From Candidatus Accumulibacter sp. 66-26 (GTDB taxonomy: Bacteria > Pseudomonadota > Gammaproteobacteria > Burkholderiales > Rhodocyclaceae), in the NCBI GenBank assembly GCA_001897745.1, contig MKUH01000014.1, forward strand, positions 97,405-161,404: a stretch of DNA of 64,000 nt. The letters run 5' to 3'. This document shows, in pieces, positions 43,521 through 53,634 of this stretch. A program made the position numbers and the translations under genes. Positions within the stretch are counted from its first letter, which is position 1. Each line of letters begins with the position of its first letter. The notes beneath the pieces are model-generated. The model searched no databases, was not told the DNA's origin, and worked only from the letters and a program-made list of their open reading frames with translations.

Positions 43521-45254
43521 ATGGACACCAGAAACATCGAGGTCGACATCCTCGTCATCGGCGGCGGTACCGCCGGCCCGCTGGCGGCGATCAAGGCTCG
43601 CCAGAAGGCGCCGCATCTGAAGGTGCTGCTGCTCGACAAGGCCAACGTCAAGCGTGCCGGCGCCATCGCAGAAGGCATGGACAGCGTGAACAACGCCGTC
43701 ATTCCCGGCTTCGCGACGCCCGAGCAGTACGTCAAGGAAATCACCATCGCCAACGACGGCATCGTCAACCAGGCGACGATCAACGCCTACGCGACGCGCA
43801 GCTACGACATGATCAAGGAGCTCGACGGCTGGGGCGTCAAGTTCGAGAAGGACGAAACCGGCGACTACGCCGTGAAGAAGGTGCATCACCTCGGTTCCTA
43901 CGTGCTGCCGATGCCCGAGGGCTACGACGTCAAGAAGGTGATCTTCCGCCAGCTGCGCAAGGCAGGCGTCGAGATCAGCAACCGGCTGGTGACGACGCGC
44001 CTGCTGGTCGGTGCCGACGGGCGCATCGCCGGCGCCATGGCGCTCGACTCGCGCAGCGGCGAGTTCGTCGTCATCCGCGCCAAGGCCGTCGTGCTGTGCA
44101 CCGGCGCGGCCGGCCGCCTCGGGCTGCCGAGTTCGGGCTACCTGTTCGGCACCTACGAGAACCCGACCAACGCCGGCGACGGCTACAGCATGGCCTACCA
44201 CGCGGGCGCCGAGCTGTCCGGCCTCGAATGCTTCCAGATCAACCCCTTGATCAAGGACTACAACGGCCCGGCCTGCGCCTACGTGACCGGCCCCTTCGGC
44301 GGCTACACGGTGAACGCCAAGGGCGAGCGCTTCATCAAGAGCGATTACTGGAGCGGCCAGATGATCCTCGAATTCTGGCGCGAGCTCGAAGGCGGCAACG
44401 GCCCGGTCTTCCTCAAGCTCGACCATCTGGCCGACGAGACGGTGACGAAGATCGAGAATGTCCTGCACGTCACCGAACGACCGACGCGCGGGCTCTTCCA
44501 CGAGGGTCGGGGCGTCGACTACCGCAAGGACATGGTCGAGATGCACATTTCGGAAATCGGCTTGTGCGGCGGCCACAGCGCTTCCGGCGTGTGGGTCGAC
44601 GAGAACGCGCGCACGACGGTGCCCGGCCTCTACGCGGCCGGCGACCTGTGCAACGTGGCGCACAACTACATGCTCGGCGCCTTCGTGTTCGGCAAGATCG
44701 CCGGCGAGGACGCGGTCGACTACGTCGCCGGCAAGGAGCACGCGGCGGTCGACGCGGCACAGATCGAGGCCGAGCGCGCGCGCATTTTCGCGCCGCTGCT
44801 GCGCGCCGAGGGCATCCCGCCGACGCAGGTCGAGTACAAGCTGCGGCGCATGGTGAACGACTATCTGCAGCCGCCCAAGGTGACGAGAAAGATGGAGATC
44901 GGCCTCCGGCGCTTCGCCGAAATCCGCGAAGACCTTGCGCGCATCAAGGCGAGCAACCCGCACGAACTGATGCGCGCCGCCGAAGTGGCGGCCATCCTCG
45001 ACTGCGCCGAGCTGGCCGCCAGCGCCTCGCTGTTCCGCAAGGAGAGCCGCTGGGGCCTGTACCACTACCGCACCGACCACGAGGCGCGCAACGACGCGGA
45101 GTGGTTCGTCTTCGTCGAGGTCAGGAAGGGCGCCGACGGGCGTCCCGAGTGCTTCACGCGGCCGGTGCCGCCCTATATCTACCCGATCGGCGAGGCCGAG
45201 CGCGACGCCTACGACAGCCTGCGCGTCGAAGCACCGGCAACGCTGGCCGCCTGA
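43521..45254 (+). CDS. AprA-like FAD-dependent reductase subunit
   Basis: 577 residues, FAD-binding fumarate reductase/APS reductase superfamily, cytosolic, no signal peptide. Dinucleotide motif GGGTAG at 14-19; KRAGAIAEGMDSVNN at ~51-65 resembles the KRSGAVAQGLSAIN segment of dissimilatory APS reductase alpha (from memory). Where fumarate reductases have QFHPTG with the key His, this reads FQINPLIKD (238-246), aligning instead with the KDGYGP region of AprA, but the AprA-type Arg is also absent. GLYAAGDLCNVAHNYMLGAFVFGKIAGEDA closes the FAD fold. With the downstream ferredoxin it forms an AprBA-like pair. Its substrate is unknown; annotation as fumarate reductase would be misleading. Confidence 0.82.
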   Translation: MDTRNIEVDILVIGGGTAGPLAAIKARQKAPHLKVLLLDKANVKRAGAIAEGMDSVNNAVIPGFATPEQYVKEITIANDGIVNQATINAYATRSYDMIKELDGWGVKFEKDETGDYAVKKVHHLGSYVLPMPEGYDVKKVIFRQLRKAGVEISNRLVTTRLLVGADGRIAGAMALDSRSGEFVVIRAKAVVLCTGAAGRLGLPSSGYLFGTYENPTNAGDGYSMAYHAGAELSGLECFQINPLIKDYNGPACAYVTGPFGGYTVNAKGERFIKSDYWSGQMILEFWRELEGGNGPVFLKLDHLADETVTKIENVLHVTERPTRGLFHEGRGVDYRKDMVEMHISEIGLCGGHSASGVWVDENARTTVPGLYAAGDLCNVAHNYMLGAFVFGKIAGEDAVDYVAGKEHAAVDAAQIEAERARIFAPLLRAEGIPPTQVEYKLRRMVNDYLQPPKVTRKMEIGLRRFAEIREDLARIKASNPHELMRAAEVAAILDCAELAASASLFRKESRWGLYHYRTDHEARNDAEWFVFVEVRKGADGRPECFTRPVPPYIYPIGEAERDAYDSLRVEAPATLAA

Positions 45255-45268
45255 GGAGACGAATAGCC

Positions 45269-45502
45269 ATGACCGCGATCGTCAATCAAAGCGTCGTTTC
45301 CGTCATCGTCGAGCACGACAAGTGCATCGCCGACAAGGGCTGCCGCATTTGCATCGATGTCTGTCCGACCGACATCCTGGCGCTCGACGCCAGCGACGGG
45401 AAGGTCCGGATGGTTTACGACGAATGCTGGTACTGCCTGCCGTGCCAGCACGACTGCCCGACCGGCGCGATCCGCGTCGAAATTCCCTACCTGCTGCGCT
45501 GA
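45269..45502 (+). CDS. Short AprB-like 2x[4Fe-4S] ferredoxin
   Basis: 77 residues. Cluster I ligands Cys19, 25, 28 and 32 (C-x5-C-x2-C-x3-CP), cluster II Cys53, 56, 59 and 63 (C-x2-C-x2-C-x3-CP). The pattern, with CWYCLPC (Trp54 beside a cluster ligand) followed by CPTGAI, matches the ferredoxin part of APS reductase beta, where the Trp lies on the electron path. AprB has a ~60-residue C-terminal tail that embraces AprA; here the protein stops right after the ferredoxin fold. Probably the electron donor to the upstream flavoprotein. Confidence 0.88.
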   Translation: MTAIVNQSVVSVIVEHDKCIADKGCRICIDVCPTDILALDASDGKVRMVYDECWYCLPCQHDCPTGAIRVEIPYLLR

Positions 45503-45509
45503 GGCCGCG

Positions 45510-46460
45510 ATGATCACGACGAGCTACGATCCCGCGATCGCCACGCTGCTGCCGCAGCTTACCCATGCCGACCCGGCCGTGCGGCGCATCGCGCTGATCG
45601 GCATCGCCGACTACGCGGACGAGTACCCGGAACTCTTCGTCGAAGGCAGCCGCGACGCCGACGCCGGCGTCCGCCTCGAAGCGGCGCGCGCGCTCGAAGG
45701 CAGCGCCGACGCCGGGGCCGTCGACGCCTTGGTCGATCTGCTCGGCGACGACGACGCGCGGGTCCGCGAGGCCGCCGCCGTTTCCCTCGCCGAAATCCAG
45801 GACGCGGCCGCCGCGCCCGTCCTGCTGCGGCGTCTTGCCGGCGCCGCGCCGGATGCGCGCGCCGGCATCCTCGCCGGTTTGCGCAAGCTGCGCCATGCGC
45901 CGGCGCTGGCGCCGGCGCTGGCCAGCCTCGACGATGCCGCGGCCGCCGTGCGCCGCGAAGCGGTCGGCGTGCTCGGCTACCTGAAGGACGCGCGGGCGTT
46001 GCCGCAACTCGCGCGGCGCGCGGCGGAAGATCCCGAAGCCTCGATCCGCCAGGCGGCCGCCGGCGCCCTGGCCTACGCGAGCGGCGATGCCGTCCCCGAT
46101 ACGGTCGTGCCGGCGCTGCTGCGCGCGCTGCGCGATCCGGACTGGCAGGTCCGCCAGGAAGCCGCCGTCACGCTCGGCAAGCTGCAACCGCCGGAGGCTG
46201 TCGACGGGCTGCTGGCCGCGCTGGCAGATACGGCCTGGGAAGTCCGCCTGCAGGCGGCCAGGGTGCTCGGCCTGTTGCGCGAGGCGAGGGCGGTACCCGG
46301 TCTCGTCGACGCCCTCGGGCATCCGGTCGTCAATCTGCGCAAGGAAGCCGCCGGTGCGCTCGGCGTGATAGGCAACCGCGCCGCGCTGGCCGCGCTGACC
46401 GCCGCGCTCGACGACCCCGACGTCGACGTGCGCAAGACCGCTGCGCGCTACTTGGGCTGA
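45510..46460 (+). CDS. HEAT-repeat (PBS lyase type) protein
   Basis: 316 residues, almost entirely ~31-residue HEAT/PBS-lyase repeats, about nine units of the type DPDxxVRxEAAxALGxLxxxxAVPxLxxAL. The repeats start near residue 15 and run to the C-terminus. Cytosolic, no cysteines or enzyme motif. HEAT solenoids bind proteins; some act as assembly factors or scaffolds. It starts seven bases after the ferredoxin gene, so a role in assembling or docking the flavoprotein-ferredoxin complex is a reasonable inference. Confidence 0.88.
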   Translation: MITTSYDPAIATLLPQLTHADPAVRRIALIGIADYADEYPELFVEGSRDADAGVRLEAARALEGSADAGAVDALVDLLGDDDARVREAAAVSLAEIQDAAAAPVLLRRLAGAAPDARAGILAGLRKLRHAPALAPALASLDDAAAAVRREAVGVLGYLKDARALPQLARRAAEDPEASIRQAAAGALAYASGDAVPDTVVPALLRALRDPDWQVRQEAAVTLGKLQPPEAVDGLLAALADTAWEVRLQAARVLGLLREARAVPGLVDALGHPVVNLRKEAAGALGVIGNRAALAALTAALDDPDVDVRKTAARYLG

Positions 46461-46480
46461 GCGCGCAGCGCCGTTCGGAA

Positions 46481-47776
46481 ATGCGTCCGTCCGCCTCTTC
46501 CGTCCCAGCCATCCGGCATCGCCTGCAGGCCTTCGGCGACGGGCTGAAGCGCCGCCAGGACGTCGTGCGCGGCATCCAGTGGGGTGTCGTCGCGCTCTAC
46601 GCCTTCCTGCTCGTCGCGCCGGTCGCCGCGCCAAATGGTGTCCTCTCCGGGCTGGCGCGCTTTTCCGAGGCGCTGTTCTGGGGCGTCTGGTGGCCCGGCG
46701 TCATCCTCGCCACGCTGCTCTTCGGACAGTTCTGGTGCGGCCTGCTGTGCCCGGACGGCACGCTGACCGAGTTCGCCAGCCGGCGCGGGCGCGGCGGCAA
46801 GATCCCGCCGTGGCTGCGCCGGGCCGGCTGGCCGCTGCTCGGCTTCGCCTGGCTCACCGTCTGCGAGCAGCTGACCGCCGCCCATCATTCGCCGCGCGCG
46901 ACCCTGCTGCTGCTCGGCGGCGCCAGCCTGCTGGCCCTGCTCACCGGCCTGCTGGTCGGACGCGGCAAACGCGTCTGGTGCCGCTATCTGTGCCCGCTTT
47001 CCGCCGTCTTCTCGCTGCTCTCGCGCTATGCCGTCCTGCACTTCCGCGTCGACCGCGCGGTATGGGACGCCGCGCCCCGGCAGCCGGGAAATAGCGTGGA
47101 CTGCCCGCTTCTGCTCGACGTGAGGCGCCTGCGCAGCAATGAAAAATGCAGCATGTGCGGGCGCTGCAGCGGGCACCGGGGCGCCGTGCGCCTCGCCCTG
47201 CGCGCGCCGGGGAGCGAGATCGCCGCGCTCGCCGGAGGAGAGGGCGATCCCCGGCGCTGGGAAGCGCTGGCCATTGTCTTCGGCCTCGTCGGTCTGTGCT
47301 ACGGCGCGCTGCACTGGCGCGGCAGCGTCTGGCATGCGGCCCTGCTAGCGCTGCCGGCACCCGGCGGCGTATCGGCCGCGTGGGCGGTGGGCGCCGCATT
47401 GCTTGCGATACTGCTCCCGGCCGCAGTCATCGGCGGCTCGCTGTCGCTGGCGCTGCTGGCTGTCGGCGGTACGCAGGAACGCGCCGTGCGTCTCGCCTAC
47501 GGACTGATTCCGCTGGCCGGCGTCGGGCTTCTGCTCGGCTCGCTCGAGTATTCGCTCGCCATTCTCGAACGGGAAGGCGTGCGGGTCGCGCAGCTGCTGC
47601 CTGCGCTGCGCGCACTCATTCTGGCTCCGGCGCTGTTCTGGAGCGCACGCCTGGGCTGGCTCCAGCTGCGCGCCGATGTGCCGGGAAGGCTCCTCCCGGG
47701 TGCTGCGCTGGCCATCCATTCGGCGACGCTGATCCTGCTCGCCGCCTGCTACCAGTTCGCGCCGTCGGCGCTTTGA
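46481..47776 (+). CDS. NapH/YccM-like membrane iron-sulfur protein
   Basis: 431 residues, polytopic. Two C-x3-CP motifs, WCGLLCP (Cys86, Cys90) and WCRYLCP (Cys167, Cys171), are the hallmark of NapH/NosR/CcoG-type quinol-linked proteins. A cytoplasmic cluster motif follows: Cys208 and CSMCGRC (223-229), enough for one [4Fe-4S]. The C-terminal ~180 residues add about five membrane helices that NapH lacks. It probably transfers electrons from the quinol pool to the ferredoxin/flavoprotein encoded upstream (inferred). Confidence 0.84.
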   Translation: MRPSASSVPAIRHRLQAFGDGLKRRQDVVRGIQWGVVALYAFLLVAPVAAPNGVLSGLARFSEALFWGVWWPGVILATLLFGQFWCGLLCPDGTLTEFASRRGRGGKIPPWLRRAGWPLLGFAWLTVCEQLTAAHHSPRATLLLLGGASLLALLTGLLVGRGKRVWCRYLCPLSAVFSLLSRYAVLHFRVDRAVWDAAPRQPGNSVDCPLLLDVRRLRSNEKCSMCGRCSGHRGAVRLALRAPGSEIAALAGGEGDPRRWEALAIVFGLVGLCYGALHWRGSVWHAALLALPAPGGVSAAWAVGAALLAILLPAAVIGGSLSLALLAVGGTQERAVRLAYGLIPLAGVGLLLGSLEYSLAILEREGVRVAQLLPALRALILAPALFWSARLGWLQLRADVPGRLLPGAALAIHSATLILLAACYQFAPSAL

Positions 47777-47831
47777 ACGCTTCGGTTTCATGACTTTCGC
47801 TTATCTGAATGCTCCGTCGCCGACCCGCCGT

Positions 47832-47861
47832 CGAAGAAATATGCATCTGCATTTTTCTTCG
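47832..47861. promoter_or_regulatory. 30-bp near-perfect palindrome upstream of mop
   Basis: Outer arms CGAAGAAA and TTTCTTCG, inner arms ATGCA and TGCAT, with one mismatched pair between and a 2-base centre. It is less GC-rich than its flanks. The same elements recur at 35059-35090. It looks like an operator; which regulator binds it is unknown. Confidence 0.6.
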
Positions 47862-47957
47862 TTGTCGCGGGCGGGGGCCTCGCTTAGATTGCTTGCAGCC
47901 AGGGGCTTCTCCTCAATGCGCTCTCATTTTTTCAACCTTCCTTTTCAGGAGTACCGG

Positions 47958-48173
47958 ATGTCCATCGCAGCCATCAACGCCCGCAACCAGTTCCGCGGCA
48001 GGATCAAGGAAATTATTCACGGCCCGGTGGTTTCGGAGGTCGACGTCGAAACGCCGGCCGGCATCATTACCGCCGTCATCACCACGCGTTCGATCAAGGA
48101 CCTGGAACTGGGCCTCGGCAGCGAGGTGTTGGCGCTGGTCAAGGCCACCGAGGTGTCGATCGCCAAACTGTAG
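47958..48173 (+). CDS. mop: Molbindin (single TOBE/Mop domain)
   Basis: 71 residues, one Mop/TOBE domain: SARNQFRGRIKEI-like start (INARNQFRGRIKEI), GPVVSEVDVETPAGIITAVITTRSIKDLELGLGSEVLALVKATEVSIAK. Such proteins form hexamers that bind molybdate or tungstate in the cytosol and store or buffer it. No molybdate transporter or molybdoenzyme is adjacent. Start: ATG at 47958 after AGGAG. A palindromic operator lies ~100 bases upstream, so it probably has its own promoter rather than belonging to the operon before it. Confidence 0.9.
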   Translation: MSIAAINARNQFRGRIKEIIHGPVVSEVDVETPAGIITAVITTRSIKDLELGLGSEVLALVKATEVSIAKL

Positions 48174-48369
48174 ATGCAAGCCACGGGGCCGTGAATTTTC
48201 GGCTGTGCGCCGCAAAGGGGGGCATCAACAGGCCTCGCTTCGCCGCTATCGCTTCTTCCCGGTCCGGATCGTCGTCGACGCGATGTGTCTGCGCCGACGG
48301 TTCTCTGCCCGCTCGACGCTCGGCGCGCCGCCCTTTATCATCCGCGCCTGTCCCGCCGAAGATTCCCCC

Positions 48370-49266
48370 ATGCCTTACCTTCTCGTCGTCACCCTGATCT
48401 GGGCTTTTTCCTTCAGCCTGATCGGCGAATACCTGGCCGGCCGGGTCGATAGCGATTTCGCCGTGCTCTTCCGCGTCGCCGTCGCGGCGCTGGTGTTCGT
48501 TCCCTTCACCCTGTGGCGCGGCCTGCCGAAACGCTTGCTCGGCGGACTCTGGCTGGCCGGGGCGCTGCAGTTCGGCGTCACCTATCTGTGCCTGTACCGG
48601 AGTTTTACGGTGCTGACCGTGCCGGAGGTGCTGCTGTTCACCGTGCTCACGCCGATCTACGTGACCCTGCTCGACGATGCGCTGGCGCGCCGCTTCAATC
48701 CGTGGGCGCTGGTCGCCGCGCTGGTGGCGGTCGGCGGCGGGGTGATCATCCGCTTCGAGCGACTGGAGGGCGATTACCTGCTCGGCTTCCTGCTGCTGCA
48801 GCTGGCCAACGCAACCTTCGCCGCCGGGCAGGTGCTGTGCCGCCGGCTGCTCGCGCGCTATCCGACGCCGCAGCCGCTGTACCGCTATTTCGGCCACTTC
48901 TTCCTCGGCGCGCTGCTGCTCGCGGTTCCGTCCTTCCTGCTCTTCGGCAACGCCGGCCGTTTGCCGCAGACCGCCGTGCAGTGGGGCGTGCTGGTCTGGA
49001 TGGGGCTGTTCGCCACGGCGCTCGGCATGTTCTGGTGGGTCAAGGGCAGCGTGCGCGTGGACGCCGGGACGCTGGCGGTGATGAACGAACTGCACGTGCC
49101 GGCCGGGCTGCTGGTCAATCTGCTGATCTGGAACCGCGACGCCGATCTGCCGCGCATCGCGCTCGGCGGGGCGGTGATCCTCGCCTCGCTGTGGCTCAAC
49201 CGCCTCGGGCGCGCGCCGCGCGGCCCCGGCGGACCGTCCTTCGCGCTCAGTCGGCGCGCGCGCTGA
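48370..49266 (+). CDS. EamA-family (DMT) transporter
   Basis: 298 residues, ten membrane helices in two EamA repeats (~1-130 and ~140-285). N-terminal LLVVTLIWAFSFSLIGEYLAGRV and the second-half LFATALGMFWWVKGSVRVDAG are typical for drug/metabolite transporters of the RhaT/YdcZ-like group. Substrate unknown; often an amino acid or metabolite exporter. It overlaps the convergent serine acetyltransferase gene by 20 bases. The 196 bases before it show no gene. Confidence 0.87.
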   Translation: MPYLLVVTLIWAFSFSLIGEYLAGRVDSDFAVLFRVAVAALVFVPFTLWRGLPKRLLGGLWLAGALQFGVTYLCLYRSFTVLTVPEVLLFTVLTPIYVTLLDDALARRFNPWALVAALVAVGGGVIIRFERLEGDYLLGFLLLQLANATFAAGQVLCRRLLARYPTPQPLYRYFGHFFLGALLLAVPSFLLFGNAGRLPQTAVQWGVLVWMGLFATALGMFWWVKGSVRVDAGTLAVMNELHVPAGLLVNLLIWNRDADLPRIALGGAVILASLWLNRLGRAPRGPGGPSFALSRRAR

Positions 49267-50212
49267 GTTCGGGCGCCGGCCGCGCGGACGGGGCGCCGAC
49301 CGAGGTGGCCTGCGTCACGTTGCTGCCCGGCGGCACGCTGTGCGTCAGCCAGACGTTGCCGCCGATGCTCGATCCGCGGCCGATGACGATGCGCCCGAGC
49401 ACGGTGGCGCCGGCGTAGATCACGACGTCGTCCTCGACGATAGGATGGCGCGCGCCGCCCTTCGCGAGATGGCCTTCGGCGTCGGTCGGGAAGCGTTTGG
49501 CGCCCAGCGTCACGGCCTGATAGAGGCGCACGCGCCGGCCGATCACGGCGGTTTCGCCGATCACCACGCCGGTGCCGTGGTCGATGAAGAAGCTGCCGCC
49601 GATTTCGGCGCCCGGATGGATGTCGATGCCGCTCGTCGAATGCGCGATGTCGGCGATCAGGCGGGCGAGGAAGGGCGCGCCGAGCCGATACAGCGCGTGC
49701 GCCAGCCGGTGGTTGATGATCGCGACCATGCCCGGATAGCAGAGCAGGATCTCGGCGTAGCTGGTCGCCGCCGGGTCGCCCTGGTAGGCCGCGTGCAGGT
49801 CGCTCACCAGCAGGGCGCGGATGTCCGGCAGCTGCGCGGCGAAGGCGCGGGTGATCGCGATGGCCTTCTCGTGCAGCGCGGCGTCGTTCCCGGCGTCGGC
49901 GCTGGAAGCGAAGAAGAGGCCGCGCCGCACCTGTTCGGCGAGATCGGTGAGCGCGCTGTTCAGGGTGTTGCCGACGAAATAGTCGACGCTCTCATCGGTC
50001 AGGTCGCGGTGTCCGTAGTGGGTCGGAAACAGCGCGCTGGCCAGCCCCTCGACGATCTGCGCGAGCATTTCGCGCGACGGCAGTTCGCGGATGCGTCCGC
50101 GGTGCCGGACGCTGTGCGTGGTTTCGCGCGAAGTGCGCAGCGCGCCGACGAGCGCGGCGAGGTCCCAGTGCGGGTGGAGGCTTTCACTGTTGCGGAGCGG
50201 TCGAAGGTGCAT
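49247..50212 (-). CDS. Serine O-acetyltransferase (EpsC/SrpH type)
   Basis: 321 residues. The N-terminal ~180 residues are helical; the C-terminal left-handed beta-helix has hexapeptide repeats (GIDIHPGAEIGGSFFIDHGTGVVIGETAVIGRRVRLYQAVTLGA, ~195-240) with the catalytic His pair of CysE (HPGAEIG, DHGTGVVIGE). It makes O-acetylserine for cysteine synthesis. It is longer than classic CysE (~270) and matches the EpsC/SrpH branch. Alternative start: the in-frame ATG at 50251 (334 residues); neither has a clear ribosome site. Confidence 0.9.
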   Translation of the reverse strand: MHLRPLRNSESLHPHWDLAALVGALRTSRETTHSVRHRGRIRELPSREMLAQIVEGLASALFPTHYGHRDLTDESVDYFVGNTLNSALTDLAEQVRRGLFFASSADAGNDAALHEKAIAITRAFAAQLPDIRALLVSDLHAAYQGDPAATSYAEILLCYPGMVAIINHRLAHALYRLGAPFLARLIADIAHSTSGIDIHPGAEIGGSFFIDHGTGVVIGETAVIGRRVRLYQAVTLGAKRFPTDAEGHLAKGGARHPIVEDDVVIYAGATVLGRIVIGRGSSIGGNVWLTHSVPPGSNVTQATSVGAPSARPAPELSARAD

Positions 50213-50315
50213 GGTTTCGCGGTCGGCTGTCGGGTGAAGGGGAGGGCCCATGAAATCTATCAGCCGCGCGCCGCCCGGCGAACGACGGGATTCCTCTATC
50301 CATATCCGCGCGCCG

Positions 50316-50391
50316 AATAAGCGCAATAAGCGCGGGCCTCCGCCGGAGCGTGCCGTTCCCTGCCGCCGCGCTTATGCCTTGCGGCGGATAA
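50316..50391. promoter_or_regulatory. Cluster of ATAAGC repeats between the acetyltransferase and EAL genes
   Basis: AATAAGCGC occurs twice in tandem (50316-50333), an inverted copy GCGCTTAT at 50368-50375 and another ATAAGC at 50386-50391. This divergent 240-base region probably holds both promoters; the repeats look like operator sites, possibly CysB-type (inferred). Confidence 0.4.
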
Positions 50392-50494
50392 GCTACTGAA
50401 AACAAGATCGTTCCGGCGCGCCGGCTTTCCCCTTATCGTGTCCTTCAAGGCGCCGTCCGTGCGCCGCCGCATAATCTTTCCGAAGGCCCCGACC

Positions 50495-51379
50495 ATGCCG
50501 CTCACCGATTTCGTCCGCTATCTCAACGCGCAGCATCCGCTGCCGGCTTCCGGCCTGCGCTCGACGACGCCTTTCGTCTCCGAGGACGGGCGCGTCTGCG
50601 TGCATTTCGCCAACCTGCGTCTCGAATCGGCCTACGCGCCCATCGTCGACACGGCCAGCGGGGAACTGCGCGGGCACGCCGCCGAATTGCACGCCGTCGG
50701 CCTGCGCACCCGCCAGCCGCTCGGCGCCGACGCCGTCTTCGTGCTGCCCAGCGACGACGAGGAATTCGTCTATCTCGACCGCCTGGTGCGAACGCTGCAC
50801 GCGCTCAACTACCTCACCTATCTGAACCGCCACTCGCGCGGCAAGCTGCTGCTCAAGGTGCATCCGCGCCACGTGGCGAGCGTGGCGGCCGACCACGGCC
50901 TCGCCTTCGAGGAGATCCTGCGCGCTTGCGGCCTGCTGCCGGAGCAGATCACGCTGGAACTGGAGATCGGCGAGATCGCCGACACAGGAGAAGCGAACGG
51001 CAACACGGTGGGCGGCGACGAAGCCGCCGCCCACCTCGTGCGCGCCATCGCCAACTACAAGTCGCGCGGCTACGGCATCGCCGTCGGCCGCTTCGGGCGG
51101 CGCGCCGGGTCGCTGGAGCGCGATTTCGGCCTGCTGCGGGAAATCCGCCCGGACATCGTCAAGCTCGATCCACTGCTGCTCGCGGCGGAGCAACCGCTGC
51201 CGGCGCTGGTCGAGCGCCTGCACGCGCTCGGCGCGCCGGTGATGGTCGAAGGGCTGGATACCGCGCACCTGCGCAAAGACGCGCGCGCCAGCGGCATCGA
51301 TCTCTTGCAGGTGCATCCGCCGCTGCGCCGCCTGCTGCACGCCGACGTCGGCGGCCCGGCACAGTCGGCGGCGGCCTGA
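50495..51379 (+). CDS. Degenerate EAL-domain protein
   Basis: 294 residues. The EAL fold is recognisable from PDIVKLD (~225), VMVEGLD (~250) and LLLKVHPRHV, but the catalytic motifs are lost: EALLR is AELHAVGLR, the Asn of the N-V-S motif is Lys, and the DDFG metal site is VGRFG. It cannot be an active c-di-GMP phosphodiesterase; binding of c-di-GMP or another protein is possible. The N-terminus resembles the intact paralogue at 60263 (MPxxDxxxYxxxxxxLPA). No membrane or sensory domain. Stand-alone gene beside cysteine biosynthesis genes. Confidence 0.82.
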   Translation: MPLTDFVRYLNAQHPLPASGLRSTTPFVSEDGRVCVHFANLRLESAYAPIVDTASGELRGHAAELHAVGLRTRQPLGADAVFVLPSDDEEFVYLDRLVRTLHALNYLTYLNRHSRGKLLLKVHPRHVASVAADHGLAFEEILRACGLLPEQITLELEIGEIADTGEANGNTVGGDEAAAHLVRAIANYKSRGYGIAVGRFGRRAGSLERDFGLLREIRPDIVKLDPLLLAAEQPLPALVERLHALGAPVMVEGLDTAHLRKDARASGIDLLQVHPPLRRLLHADVGGPAQSAAA

Positions 51380-51470
51380 GCGCCGCCGGCCTCGGTCGGC
51401 GGGGACGACCTGGAAAGCGCCGAGCGCAACGCGCCGGGCCGCTTTCCGGGTCTTTCGCCGGGTTTTTCGT
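51380..51470 (+). terminator. Possible terminator region after the EAL gene
   Basis: GGAAAGCG and CGCTTTCC form an 8-bp stem with a long GC-rich loop, followed by GTCTTTCGCCGGGTTTTTCG. It lies between convergent genes. Confidence 0.35.

Positions 51471-53630
<2,160 letters not shown>

Positions 53631-53634
<4 letters not shown>

Noticed and set aside
43521..45254. Annotation as fumarate reductase/succinate dehydrogenase flavoprotein
   Set aside because: The QFHPTG motif is absent (FQINPL) and there is no cytochrome b or SdhB/FrdB partner; AprA resemblance is better.
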